Source: Verrucomicrobiota bacterium (GTDB lineage Bacteria > Verrucomicrobiota > Verrucomicrobiia > Opitutales > Opitutaceae). From it: DNA of 54,484 bases. This document shows, in pieces, positions 11,062 to 18,812 of this stretch. The stretch spans positions 1 through 54,484 of the forward strand of contig JAFEGX010000132.1 of assembly GCA_018239675.1 (NCBI GenBank). Reading direction: 5' to 3'. The position numbers and the translations under genes were made by a program. The notes below the pieces were generated by a model. It was not told where the DNA came from. It did not search any database and saw nothing but the letters and a program-made list of their open reading frames with translations. Within the stretch, counting starts at the first letter, position 1. The number at the start of each line of letters is the position of its first letter.

Positions 11062-12783
11062 ATGAATTCCACGCTGCGGATCTGGCTGCCGGGACTCGGG
11101 TTGATCATCGCCGCCCTGCTGGCCTGGTCCAACACGTGGTCCGCCCCGTTCGTCTTCGACGACCGCGCCGCGATCCTCGACAACCCGACGATCCGCGACC
11201 TTTCCCGGCTCGGCGAGGTGCTCGCGCCGCCGGCGGACGGCCGCGCGGTCGCCGGCCGGCCGGTGGTGAATCTCTCCCTCGCGCTCAACTATGCCGTGGG
11301 CCAGGCCAATCCCCGGGGCTACCATGTGGTGAATCTCGCGGTGCATGTGCTGGCGGCACTCGTCCTCTTCGGCCTGCTCCGGCGAACCCCCTGGCCGGAA
11401 CCCCTGCACGGGCAGGCGGTGACGGGGGCGTTCCTGGTGGCCCTGCTCTGGACCCTGCATCCGCTGCAGACCGAGACGGTGACCTGCGTCGTGCAACGGA
11501 CCGAGTCGCTTTGTGCGCTGTTTTACCTGCTGGTGCTGTATGGCATCGCCTTGGCCGGAACGGCGTCCACGCCGAAGGGAGCCTTTCTGGGTTCGGTGGT
11601 GGCGGTGACTGCGGCCGTGCTCGGCATGGCCACGAAGGAGGTGATGGTGACGGCTCCCGTGGTGGCGCTCCTGTATGACCGCACGTTTTTGGCCGGCTCC
11701 ATGGCCGAGGCGTGGCGCCGCCGCCGGGGCCTGTATCTCGGGCTCATGGCGTCGTGGATCGTGCTCGCGGTGCTGGTCAGGCAGGGCGGCGGAGCCCGCG
11801 GAACGGCGGCCGGCTGGGGTGCCGGCGTGGGCTCCGTTTCCTACCTCCTCCTGCAGTCGAAGGCGGTGCTGCTCTATCTGCGGCTGGCGATCTTCCCGCA
11901 TCCGCTCGTGGTGGACTATGGCCCGGCCGTCCCGGTGACGTTCGCCGAGGCGGCGGGTTCGCTCGCGGTGATCGCCGTCCTGATGGGCGCGACGGCTTGG
12001 GCCCTGGTGCGGCGCCCGGCACTTGGGTTTCTGGGTGCGGCCTTCTTCCTGATCCTCGCTCCCAGCTCGAGCGTGGTGCCGCTGTCGGCACAGGGAATGG
12101 CGGAGCACCGCATGTACCTGCCGCTTGCCGCGGTGCTCGTCCTGGTCGTGGCGGGACTGCTGCGGTGGTTGGGTCGCGGTGCGCTGGTGGCGGTGCTGGT
12201 GCTCGCGATGGCATCTGGCGTCGCGACCTGGCGTCGCAATGCCGTGTATGGTCGCGAAGTGACCCTGTGGTCCGACACCGTCGCACAGGTGCCGCGCAAC
12301 CTCCGGGCGCGGGTGAACCTGGGCGCAGCGCTGCTGGACGCGGGCCAGCCGGCCGCGGCGGCGGCGCAACTCGAGGAGGCGCGGCGGCTGCAGCCCAACG
12401 CCCCCGAGCCGCCCGCCGATCTCTGTCACGCCTACCTCAAGCTCGGCCGGGTCGACGAGGCGATCGCGCAGGGCGAGGCTGCGTTGGCGCTGGCGCCCGG
12501 CCATGCCGTCGCGACGGCGAATCTGGCGGAGGCGCTTTATCAGCGCGGAAACCAGCAGGCCTCGCAGCAGCAGTTTGCCGCGGCCATCGCGACCTACCGC
12601 CGGGCGATCGCGCTCGTGCCGGCGTATGCCGCCGCCCGCAACAACCTCGCGAACGCCCTGCTGGTCACCGGGCAGGTCGACGCGGCGATTGCCGAGTACC
12701 GCGAGGTGCTCCGGCGCTGGCCAGGCGACAAGTCGGTCCAGGAAAACCTCGCCCAGGCCGAGGCGCTCAAGGCCGGACGGTGA
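11062..12783 (+). CDS. TMTC-like GT-C membrane protein with C-terminal TPR repeats
   Basis: This 573-residue protein has a first transmembrane helix (IWLPGLGLIIAALLAW) followed by FVFDDRAAILDNP, with the acidic pair D33-D34 in the first periplasmic loop. That layout is typical of GT-C-fold glycosyltransferases and of the TMTC family of O-mannosyltransferases. About nine to ten more hydrophobic segments reach to about residue 390. The C-terminal 170 residues are TPR repeats, seen as NLGAALLDAGQPAAAAAQLEE, LCHAYLKLGRVDEAIAQGEA and NNLANALLVTGQVDAAIAEY. The family may glycosylate exported proteins; the donor and target are unknown here. The gene stands alone after an intergenic region and faces the STT3-like gene across an inverted-repeat element. 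Confidence 0.8.
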   Translation: MNSTLRIWLPGLGLIIAALLAWSNTWSAPFVFDDRAAILDNPTIRDLSRLGEVLAPPADGRAVAGRPVVNLSLALNYAVGQANPRGYHVVNLAVHVLAALVLFGLLRRTPWPEPLHGQAVTGAFLVALLWTLHPLQTETVTCVVQRTESLCALFYLLVLYGIALAGTASTPKGAFLGSVVAVTAAVLGMATKEVMVTAPVVALLYDRTFLAGSMAEAWRRRRGLYLGLMASWIVLAVLVRQGGGARGTAAGWGAGVGSVSYLLLQSKAVLLYLRLAIFPHPLVVDYGPAVPVTFAEAAGSLAVIAVLMGATAWALVRRPALGFLGAAFFLILAPSSSVVPLSAQGMAEHRMYLPLAAVLVLVVAGLLRWLGRGALVAVLVLAMASGVATWRRNAVYGREVTLWSDTVAQVPRNLRARVNLGAALLDAGQPAAAAAQLEEARRLQPNAPEPPADLCHAYLKLGRVDEAIAQGEAALALAPGHAVATANLAEALYQRGNQQASQQQFAAAIATYRRAIALVPAYAAARNNLANALLVTGQVDAAIAEYREVLRRWPGDKSVQENLAQAEALKAGR

Positions 12784-12786
12784 GGA

Positions 12787-12926
12787 TTTGCACAGGAGGA
12801 AACGGAGAAAACGGAGGGCGGGAGAATATCTGGTCCACGCCTGTTGGTTATGGATCGGATCAGCGGGAAATGGCGAAGATCAGCGGTTTCCCCGCCCTCC
12901 GTATTCTCCGTTTCCTCCTGTGCAAA
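12787..12926. repeat. Large inverted-repeat element (element 1)
   Basis: Two 37-base arms, 12787-12823 and 12890-12926, are complementary at 35 of 37 positions by my count. The arms are built from repeated purine-rich words (CACAGGAGGAAACGGAG). The 66-base loop contains CTGGTCCACGCC. The element lies three bases after one stop codon and seven bases before the convergent gene's stop, so it may act as a bidirectional terminator or be a REP-like dispersed element. Its loop resembles that of the element at 17790. Confidence 0.85.
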
Positions 12927-12933
12927 CCGGATC

Positions 12934-15438
12934 TCACTTCCGCTTGGAGGGCGGAATCAGTTTCTCGGCCAGCACGTGCAGCTGCTCGTTCGGCCAGCTC
13001 GTGCCCGCCGCTCTCGTGAGAAGCAGGAGGCTCTCCAGCTGGCCGGCCGACAGGTGGCGCAAGTCGCGCGCGGTCGCCGTGGCGAGGGCCCGGGTCAGCT
13101 CGGACTGGGCGACGGAAAACTGTCCCGCGGTCGCCATTACCGCCGCGACGCGCACCCGGTCAGAGAGCGCGAGCGCCGGCTGCGCGGCGATCTGCTGCTG
13201 GAGCAGTTCGACGGCCCGGTCGAATGCGGTCGTGTCGCCCCGGAGCGAGGCCAGCTCGGCCCGCAGGGCCGTGACCGCCGGCTCGTCGGCGTACGCGGCC
13301 AGCTCCGGCACCAGTTTCTGCGCGTCGTCGACGCGGTCCAGACCGAGCAGAAAATCCGCCGTGCGCACCAGCGCGAGCGCCGGCGGCAGGTCCGGCACCA
13401 CCTCATAGACCCGCAACTGCTGCCGCGCGAACGCCGGGTTCGGCGGCAGGGTGAAGGGCACCAGCTGGAGCCAGGGCGGCGGGACCGGGGCCGAGAGCAG
13501 CCGCACGATGAACGCGTCGCGCGGGATCGGCAGGTCCGGTGCCACGCCGCGCGCGAGGCGCGCGTAGACGCCCTCGAATCCGTCCCAGGAGGCGACGACC
13601 AGGTGCGTGATGCCGCAGCGCCGGACGATGGCCCGCGCCTGGGCGTCGGTGGGGGCCGCGTACAGACTGGCGGCCGTCTGCAGTCCGGCGAGATTCTCCC
13701 AGTAGAGTGTGCCGACGCCGCGGAGGCCGCCATGGTACACGAGGGTGGTGGTCATCGTCGGCGAGGCCGCCACCACCACGGGATCGCGGCCGGCGCGCTC
13801 CCGGAGCCACTGCGCGAGGTCGCGCTCGACGAGCGCGTGGAGATCGTCCTCGCCGATCTCCGAGGCCCGGACGGTGGCGCCGAGCGCGGCAATCATGCCG
13901 GGGAGCAGCAGGACGGTGCTGGCCGCGATGGCCCAGCGCCGGAGGTCAAACGCCGGCGGCGGTCCCCCGAAGGGCGGCTGCGTCCCGAGCAGGTTGCCCG
14001 CGGTCCCGGCCGGCGGCATGCGCCGGTTGACGGCCACGATCACCGGGAGCAGGAGCATGCACTCCAGGCCCCACCAGCGCACCTGCAGGAGCATCAGCGG
14101 CAGCACGACCAGCGCGGGCCCGAGGGCCATCACGAGCTGCGACCGCGCGAAGCGCGACCGGCGCTGCGCGATCGCCACCCCCGCCAGGACCAGCACCGCC
14201 AGCGGCCAGAGCGGGGCGGTTGCGGCCCAGCTGTAGTTGGCGCGACTCAGGTAGGTCGCGAGGCTTTGGAACTCGGCGATGTAGTCGCGGTGGAGATGCC
14301 AGAGGAACGGGTTGGCGACGCGGAAGACCGTTTCGCCGGCCGCCAGCAGCACGATCCCCGGCAGGGCGACGACGACGGTGGCCAGCGCGCCGGCCAGGAG
14401 GTTCCAACGGCGCGGCACCGGCGACGACCCGCACGCGAGCCATGCCAGCCGGCAAAGCGCCTCGCCCGCGGCGAGCCAGGCCACCGCATAGAGGGGATGA
14501 TTGACCTCGAGCCGGAAGCCCAGGTGGAACGGCGCGTACTCGAACAGGTAGCCGAGGATGCTCACGCCGGCGCCGGTGGCGCCCCAGATGCGGAAGAACG
14601 TCGGGTGCCTGGTCCACGCGTTGCCCGGCTCGGCGCCGCGGCCCACCCAGCAGGCGACCGCGCCGCCGATCCCCAGGCCGACGAGCACCGGCAGCTGGGT
14701 CACGGCGCTGATCCAGAGCCCGAGGCCGCCGGCAACGCCGCCCGCGATCACCCAGGGCAGCGAGCCCTGGCGCGTGTCCGACGCGAGAATGAAGCAGAGC
14801 ACGCTCAGCAGCGCGCAGGTGTTCACCAGCCCGTGGTGGTCGGCGTAGCCCGCGACAAAATCCACCGTGAGGGGCAGCATTGTGACGAGCCCCGCGGCAA
14901 ACAGCGCCGCGGCGGAGCCGGCGTAGCGGCGGGCGATGACCGGCGTGAAGCCGATGATCAGCAGGCCCAGCAGGATCGGTCCCGAGAACACGGCGGCCCG
15001 CTCGATCGCGATGCCCTGCGGCACGCCCGAGATCGTCCGGTAGATTGCGGCGAGGTCCAGCAGCCACCAGCGGAACGGCGCCGCCCAGTGCACGTCGCGT
15101 CCGTCCGGGGCGCCGTCGTAATCGACGTGCCGCACGCGCCACCGGCCCTCGGCCGACGCCTGCTGCGCCTGCATGATCCAGTGGTAGCCGTCCATGTCCC
15201 GGTCCGGCAGCAACAGCGACCGCTTGCCGTCGGCGTAGCCCGTGGGCGAGGACCGGTCCACTGCGGGCGCGTCGACGGTGACCCCATAGGTGGCCGAAAC
15301 CTCGCGGATATGCCGCCACCGCACGCCCGTATCCCACGCGAAGTATGCGACGACCGCGACGACGGCGAGGATCCAGGCCTTGCTCCGGAGTTTCGCTGCG
15401 GGCGAGTCGGTGCTCGTGGGCAGGGCGGAGGAGGGCAT
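12934..15438 (-). CDS. STT3/AglB-like GT-C membrane glycosyltransferase
   Basis: This large membrane protein of 834 residues resembles oligosaccharyltransferase-type GT-C enzymes. After one transmembrane helix there is a first loop with LLPDRDMDGYHWIMQAQ (D81-x-D83, like the first metal-binding motif) and VDYDGAPDGRDVHWAAP. Further on is GYADHHGLVN (D200-H201-H202), like the DHH of STT3 and AglB proteins. About eleven to twelve hydrophobic segments are followed by a soluble C-terminal part with alpha-helical repeats. A clear WWDYG motif is missing (VRWWGLE is the nearest), so catalytic equivalence is uncertain. The ATG at 15438 was preferred over an in-frame start 29 codons upstream, because the basic stretch plus helix begins soon after it. 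A related membrane GT-C gene converges on it. Confidence 0.72.
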   Translation of the reverse strand: MPSSALPTSTDSPAAKLRSKAWILAVVAVVAYFAWDTGVRWRHIREVSATYGVTVDAPAVDRSSPTGYADGKRSLLLPDRDMDGYHWIMQAQQASAEGRWRVRHVDYDGAPDGRDVHWAAPFRWWLLDLAAIYRTISGVPQGIAIERAAVFSGPILLGLLIIGFTPVIARRYAGSAAALFAAGLVTMLPLTVDFVAGYADHHGLVNTCALLSVLCFILASDTRQGSLPWVIAGGVAGGLGLWISAVTQLPVLVGLGIGGAVACWVGRGAEPGNAWTRHPTFFRIWGATGAGVSILGYLFEYAPFHLGFRLEVNHPLYAVAWLAAGEALCRLAWLACGSSPVPRRWNLLAGALATVVVALPGIVLLAAGETVFRVANPFLWHLHRDYIAEFQSLATYLSRANYSWAATAPLWPLAVLVLAGVAIAQRRSRFARSQLVMALGPALVVLPLMLLQVRWWGLECMLLLPVIVAVNRRMPPAGTAGNLLGTQPPFGGPPPAFDLRRWAIAASTVLLLPGMIAALGATVRASEIGEDDLHALVERDLAQWLRERAGRDPVVVAASPTMTTTLVYHGGLRGVGTLYWENLAGLQTAASLYAAPTDAQARAIVRRCGITHLVVASWDGFEGVYARLARGVAPDLPIPRDAFIVRLLSAPVPPPWLQLVPFTLPPNPAFARQQLRVYEVVPDLPPALALVRTADFLLGLDRVDDAQKLVPELAAYADEPAVTALRAELASLRGDTTAFDRAVELLQQQIAAQPALALSDRVRVAAVMATAGQFSVAQSELTRALATATARDLRHLSAGQLESLLLLTRAAGTSWPNEQLHVLAEKLIPPSKRK

Positions 15439-15754
15439 GGGGTAGTTTCGGCCATGATGCGGACGATCACGGCGAAATACACCGAAATCTGCCGGGCCGG
15501 AGCTAGGGGATTCACCCTTTGCCAAGCGGGCGGTCCCATCCGGCTGCCGCCGGCGGCTTCACCGCGACAAGCGCGACGACCGCGAAGGCCCTGCTGCCCG
15601 CGGACCCGGCTTGTGCCGCACGGAAACCCGGGCCTGGCTGGGAGGCGAAAGAACGGCGCGGAGGGGCTCCGGCCGGGACGAATCTCGTACTGTCTGACCG
15701 CCGCTCCATTGAGAGGGCGACCGGAACCGGTTGGCTGGCTCCCAACCCCGCCCC
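15439..15754. promoter_or_regulatory. Divergent intergenic region with candidate promoter motif
   Basis: These 316 bases separate the STT3-like gene and the symporter and hold no convincing gene. There is a GC hairpin-prone stretch near 15540-15560 and ACTGTCTGAC at 15689-15698, the same ten bases found upstream of the TonB receptor. A short palindrome AACCGGTT lies near 15725-15732. Confidence 0.35.
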
Positions 15755-17782
15755 ATGCATCTTGGCAGCCTTCACGTTCTCGACGTGCTGATCATCATCG
15801 CGTACCTCGCGGCCGTCCTGTACATCGGCAAGCGGGCGGCCGGCGCCGCGGGTTCGGAGGAGGGTTTCTTCCTGGCGGGACGGAAACTCGGCAAGCTGTA
15901 CCAGTTCTTCCTCTCGTTTGGCAACGCGACCGAGCCGCAGGGCGCCGTGAGCACGGCGAGCTTCGTCTACCAGCAGGGCGCCCCGGGCGCGTGGCTGTCG
16001 TTCCAGACCGTCTTCATGAACCCGTACTTCTGGTTCATGAACGTGTGGTTCCGGCGGGTCCGCCTCACGACGGTATCGGATCTGTTCGAGGACCGATTTG
16101 GCAGCCGCGGCCTGAGCCTCGCGTACGCCCTGTTCCAGATCATGGTGGCCTGCGTCTTCCTCGGCTTCGGCAACGTCACCGCCTACAAGATCGCCTCGTC
16201 GCTCGTGGTGAAGGAGCCGGCGGCATGGACCGCGGCGGACCGTGCGGCGGTGGACGGCTACCACGAGCTGAAGCGGCTCGAGCAGCAGCAGGCGGACGGC
16301 GCGCTGGCGGTCGGCGACGCGCCGGCGCTCGCGCGCCTCCGGGAGCGCAACGCCCGCGGCGAGCTGCACAGCTATATCACGGCGCTCAACGACGTCATAT
16401 TCTACACCGTGTTCGCGCTGGTGGTCGGCACCTACATCGTGCTCGGCGGCATGGCGGCCGCCGCGGTGAATGAGGGCCTGCAGAGCATCCTGATCATCGT
16501 CTTTTCCCTGCTGCTGCTCCCCACGGGGCTGCATGCGATCGGGGGCTGGCAGGCGCTGGGCGAGCGCGTGCCGCGCCGCATGTTCGACCTGTTCGGCGCC
16601 GGCGGCACCGAGCAGTTCTCGGTCTGGAGCCTCCTTGCGATCCTGCTCGTGAGCCTCGTCCAGATTCACGGGCTCAGCCACAACATGGGCATCTGCGGCT
16701 CCGCACGGAACGAGTTCGCCGCCCGCTTCGGGGTCTCGGGCAACTACCTCAAGCGAATCATGATCATCCTGTGGGCGTTCGCCGGGCTCGTCGCGGTCGC
16801 GCTGTTCGGCGTCGGCGGACTCTCGGACCCCGACGCCACCTGGGGCGCGCTGTCGAACCGTCTGCTCGGCCCGGGGCTGGTCGGCCTGATGCTCGCCGGC
16901 GTGCTCGCCGGCACCATGTCGACGCTCGCCGCCAAGGCGCTGGCCATCTCGTCGCTCTTTGTGCGCAACGTCTATCGTCAGGTCTGGCCCGACCTCCCGC
17001 AGGACCGGGGGGTCTTCTTTGCCCGCTGCACGATCGCGGTCGTCCTGGCCCTTGGCGCGGTCTCGGCCTGGCTGATGGGTGATTTTCTCTCGATCGTGAA
17101 CCTCGTCCTGACGGTCAACGTGCCATTCGGCGCGAGCGTGCTCCTGATCTATTTCTGGCGCCGCCTGACCGCCCCGGCCGTGTGGGCCTGCGTGATCCTG
17201 TCGACGCCTGTGATCCTCGTGGTGCCATGGACCGCGGCGCGGGTGCCGGCGCTCAGTCATCACCAATCGCTCGCGCAGGTCAGCGTGGGACCCAACGGCC
17301 GCCCGGCCGGCGTGTACTTTGCGTCGGTGGTCCACGAGGATCCGCTGGACCTGACAAGTCCGCTGGTGGGCAGCGGCCGGTTCAACCTCGAGTGCTGGAT
17401 TCTCGCCCGGGTCGGATTGCCGGTCGCGCGCTACACGCCGAACGAGCGGCTGACCGCGCAGTTTTTCTTCGATGGCCTGTTTCCGTTCGCCGTGCTGATC
17501 GCGGTGGGTCTCTTGACCCGCCGGACCGACGCGGCCCGGGTGGCGCAATTCTACGGGAAGATGAAAACCCCGATTGGCGAGACCCCGGAGCTGGAGGCGG
17601 CGGCGATGGAGGAGACGCGTCGGAGTCCCGGCCGCTTCGACCACACGAAACTCTTCCGCTGGTCCGACTGGGAGTTCTGCCGGTGGGACCGCGTGGACAC
17701 GGTCGGCTTCCTGGTCTGCAGCGTGCTCAGTGGCGGCATCATCGCGCTTTTCGTCCTCGTCCTGCGGCTGGCGGCGGGGTGA
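15755..17782 (+). CDS. Sodium:solute symporter (SSS family), long form
   Basis: This 675-residue inner-membrane symporter has about 13 to 14 helices. The N terminus has VLDVLIIIAYLAAVLYIGKRA and the family's FFLAGRKLGKLYQFF, and the core has GLMLAGVLAGTMSTLAAKAL, the usual signature around the sodium site. Two insertions make it longer than the usual 500 to 550 residues: a charged cytoplasmic loop around residues 155-205, and a soluble C-terminal portion ending in a last helix. The ATG at 15755 directly precedes the first helix. It stands alone near a DUF6250 protein and a rhamnogalacturonan acetylesterase, so a sugar or uronate is a likely substrate, but the sequence does not prove this. Confidence 0.9.
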   Translation: MHLGSLHVLDVLIIIAYLAAVLYIGKRAAGAAGSEEGFFLAGRKLGKLYQFFLSFGNATEPQGAVSTASFVYQQGAPGAWLSFQTVFMNPYFWFMNVWFRRVRLTTVSDLFEDRFGSRGLSLAYALFQIMVACVFLGFGNVTAYKIASSLVVKEPAAWTAADRAAVDGYHELKRLEQQQADGALAVGDAPALARLRERNARGELHSYITALNDVIFYTVFALVVGTYIVLGGMAAAAVNEGLQSILIIVFSLLLLPTGLHAIGGWQALGERVPRRMFDLFGAGGTEQFSVWSLLAILLVSLVQIHGLSHNMGICGSARNEFAARFGVSGNYLKRIMIILWAFAGLVAVALFGVGGLSDPDATWGALSNRLLGPGLVGLMLAGVLAGTMSTLAAKALAISSLFVRNVYRQVWPDLPQDRGVFFARCTIAVVLALGAVSAWLMGDFLSIVNLVLTVNVPFGASVLLIYFWRRLTAPAVWACVILSTPVILVVPWTAARVPALSHHQSLAQVSVGPNGRPAGVYFASVVHEDPLDLTSPLVGSGRFNLECWILARVGLPVARYTPNERLTAQFFFDGLFPFAVLIAVGLLTRRTDAARVAQFYGKMKTPIGETPELEAAAMEETRRSPGRFDHTKLFRWSDWEFCRWDRVDTVGFLVCSVLSGGIIALFVLVLRLAAG

Positions 17783-17789
17783 ATTTGAA

Positions 17790-17922
17790 CCAGAGGCTAC
17801 GGAGGAGAGGCACAACTAAGCCTCCCTGGTTCACGCCAATGGCTCGGAGCCGGATTAGTGCGGCTTAGCGAAGACGAATGGTTCCCATTGCTCTCCGTTC
17901 TCTCCGTTGCCGCCTGTGCGGA
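17790..17922. repeat. Imperfect inverted-repeat element (element 2)
   Basis: The left arm near 17790-17813 (CCAGAGGCTACGGAGGAG) and the right arm near 17890-17920 (CTCTCCGTTGCCGCCTGTGC) are imperfectly complementary and use the same words as element 1. The loop contains CTGGTTCACGCC and a later GGATTAG, matching CTGGTCCACGCC and GGATCAG in the loop of element 1. It lies between the convergent symporter and DUF6250 genes. Confidence 0.7.
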
Positions 17923-17934
17923 TCCGATAGCGTT

Positions 17935-18612
17935 TCAGTGCGATTCCAGCGCGCTCACCCGGAAGCGGGAGATTACCAGCCGGCTCTGGACCGTGCGGAA
18001 GGCGAACCAGCCGGAAGTCAGCGGGGAAGGATCCTGGAAATCGAAGACAATCTCGCCGTCGCGGGACCACCGCGTGCGGCCGGAGGCGTCGGCGGTGATC
18101 TCGATGTGGTACGTGTGATCCGGCTGGAGCAGGAACTTTGGCGCGCTCAGATCGTGCTGGGGCAGGAGCGGCTTGTGCCCGGCCCCGTCGTAGCGCCGGA
18201 ACCGCGTCGTGGTGTTGGTGTTGCCGCCGTATCCGACGTAGTAGGTGCGGAGCGAGTCGTAGACGGCGAATTTCCCGTCGCGCGCGTGCCCCGGAGCGAA
18301 TGGCGGGACGGCACCATCGCCGACCTCGGAGGCCATCCAGAAACAGTTGAGGTCGGAAACGCGCGCCGCCGACGAAACGGTGACGTCGTAGGAGATCCGG
18401 ACGGGCACGGTGAGTCGCGGCCGAAACCACACGGTGCAGCCGCCCTGATCCGCGATGACAAGCTTGCCGGATTCGATCCGAGCCGACCCGCCCGGCTGCT
18501 GCTCCACGGCCCACTGGCTGAGATCGCCGGCGAAGTCGTCCGCGAACAAGACGTGGTCGGCCGCCCATGCTCCGCTCGCAATCAGCACCATAAGGCCCAG
18601 CAAAGTCCGCAT
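17935..18612 (-). CDS. Exported DUF6250 domain protein
   Basis: This protein has 225 residues with a signal peptide (MRTLLGLMVLIASGAWA, then ADHVLF). The body is one beta-rich jelly-roll-like domain with FADDFAGDLSQWAVEQQPGG at its start, GCTVWFRPRL, a YYVGYGGNTNTTTRFRRYDG segment, and a C terminus TSGWFAFRTVQSRLVISRF. These match DUF6250, a domain often found beside or fused to pectin-degrading enzymes. The function is not established; a carbohydrate-binding or lyase-related role is inferred. The ATG at 18612 was chosen because it begins the signal peptide. It is divergent from the acetylesterase gene across 200 bases. Confidence 0.8.
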   Translation of the reverse strand: MRTLLGLMVLIASGAWAADHVLFADDFAGDLSQWAVEQQPGGSARIESGKLVIADQGGCTVWFRPRLTVPVRISYDVTVSSAARVSDLNCFWMASEVGDGAVPPFAPGHARDGKFAVYDSLRTYYVGYGGNTNTTTRFRRYDGAGHKPLLPQHDLSAPKFLLQPDHTYHIEITADASGRTRWSRDGEIVFDFQDPSPLTSGWFAFRTVQSRLVISRFRVSALESH

Positions 18613-18812
18613 GCCTGAATCTCGTCCGCGCGCGGCGATCAGGCCACCCAAAAGGTGGGAAGTTGAAGGGGAGGAGGCGGGGTCTTGTTCCGCGGCCGTG
18701 GTGGAAATAGAAACCACCGCGAACCCATACCTTCGGGGGCCCTGGAAAATCTGACTGTACTGCTCACGGCGCCCCTCGCCTCCGGCGGCGTATTGGTCAT
18801 GGTTGGCCGATC
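18613..18812. promoter_or_regulatory. Divergent region between DUF6250 and acetylesterase genes
   Basis: These 200 bases must carry both promoters. A short inverted repeat GGTGG-AAATAGAAA-CCACC lies at about 18699-18717 and could be an operator. No confident -35 and -10 pair could be assigned. Confidence 0.3.

Noticed and set aside
12787..12926. Insertion sequence or MITE with target duplication
   Set aside because: No transposase is present and I see no direct repeat flanking the inverted arms; kept only as a repeat element.
12844..16473. Long plus-strand open frame of about 1200 codons over the STT3-like gene
   Set aside because: It is rich in Arg, Gly and Ala with no family motif and lies antisense to a gene with clear membrane helices; it is a high-G+C shadow.
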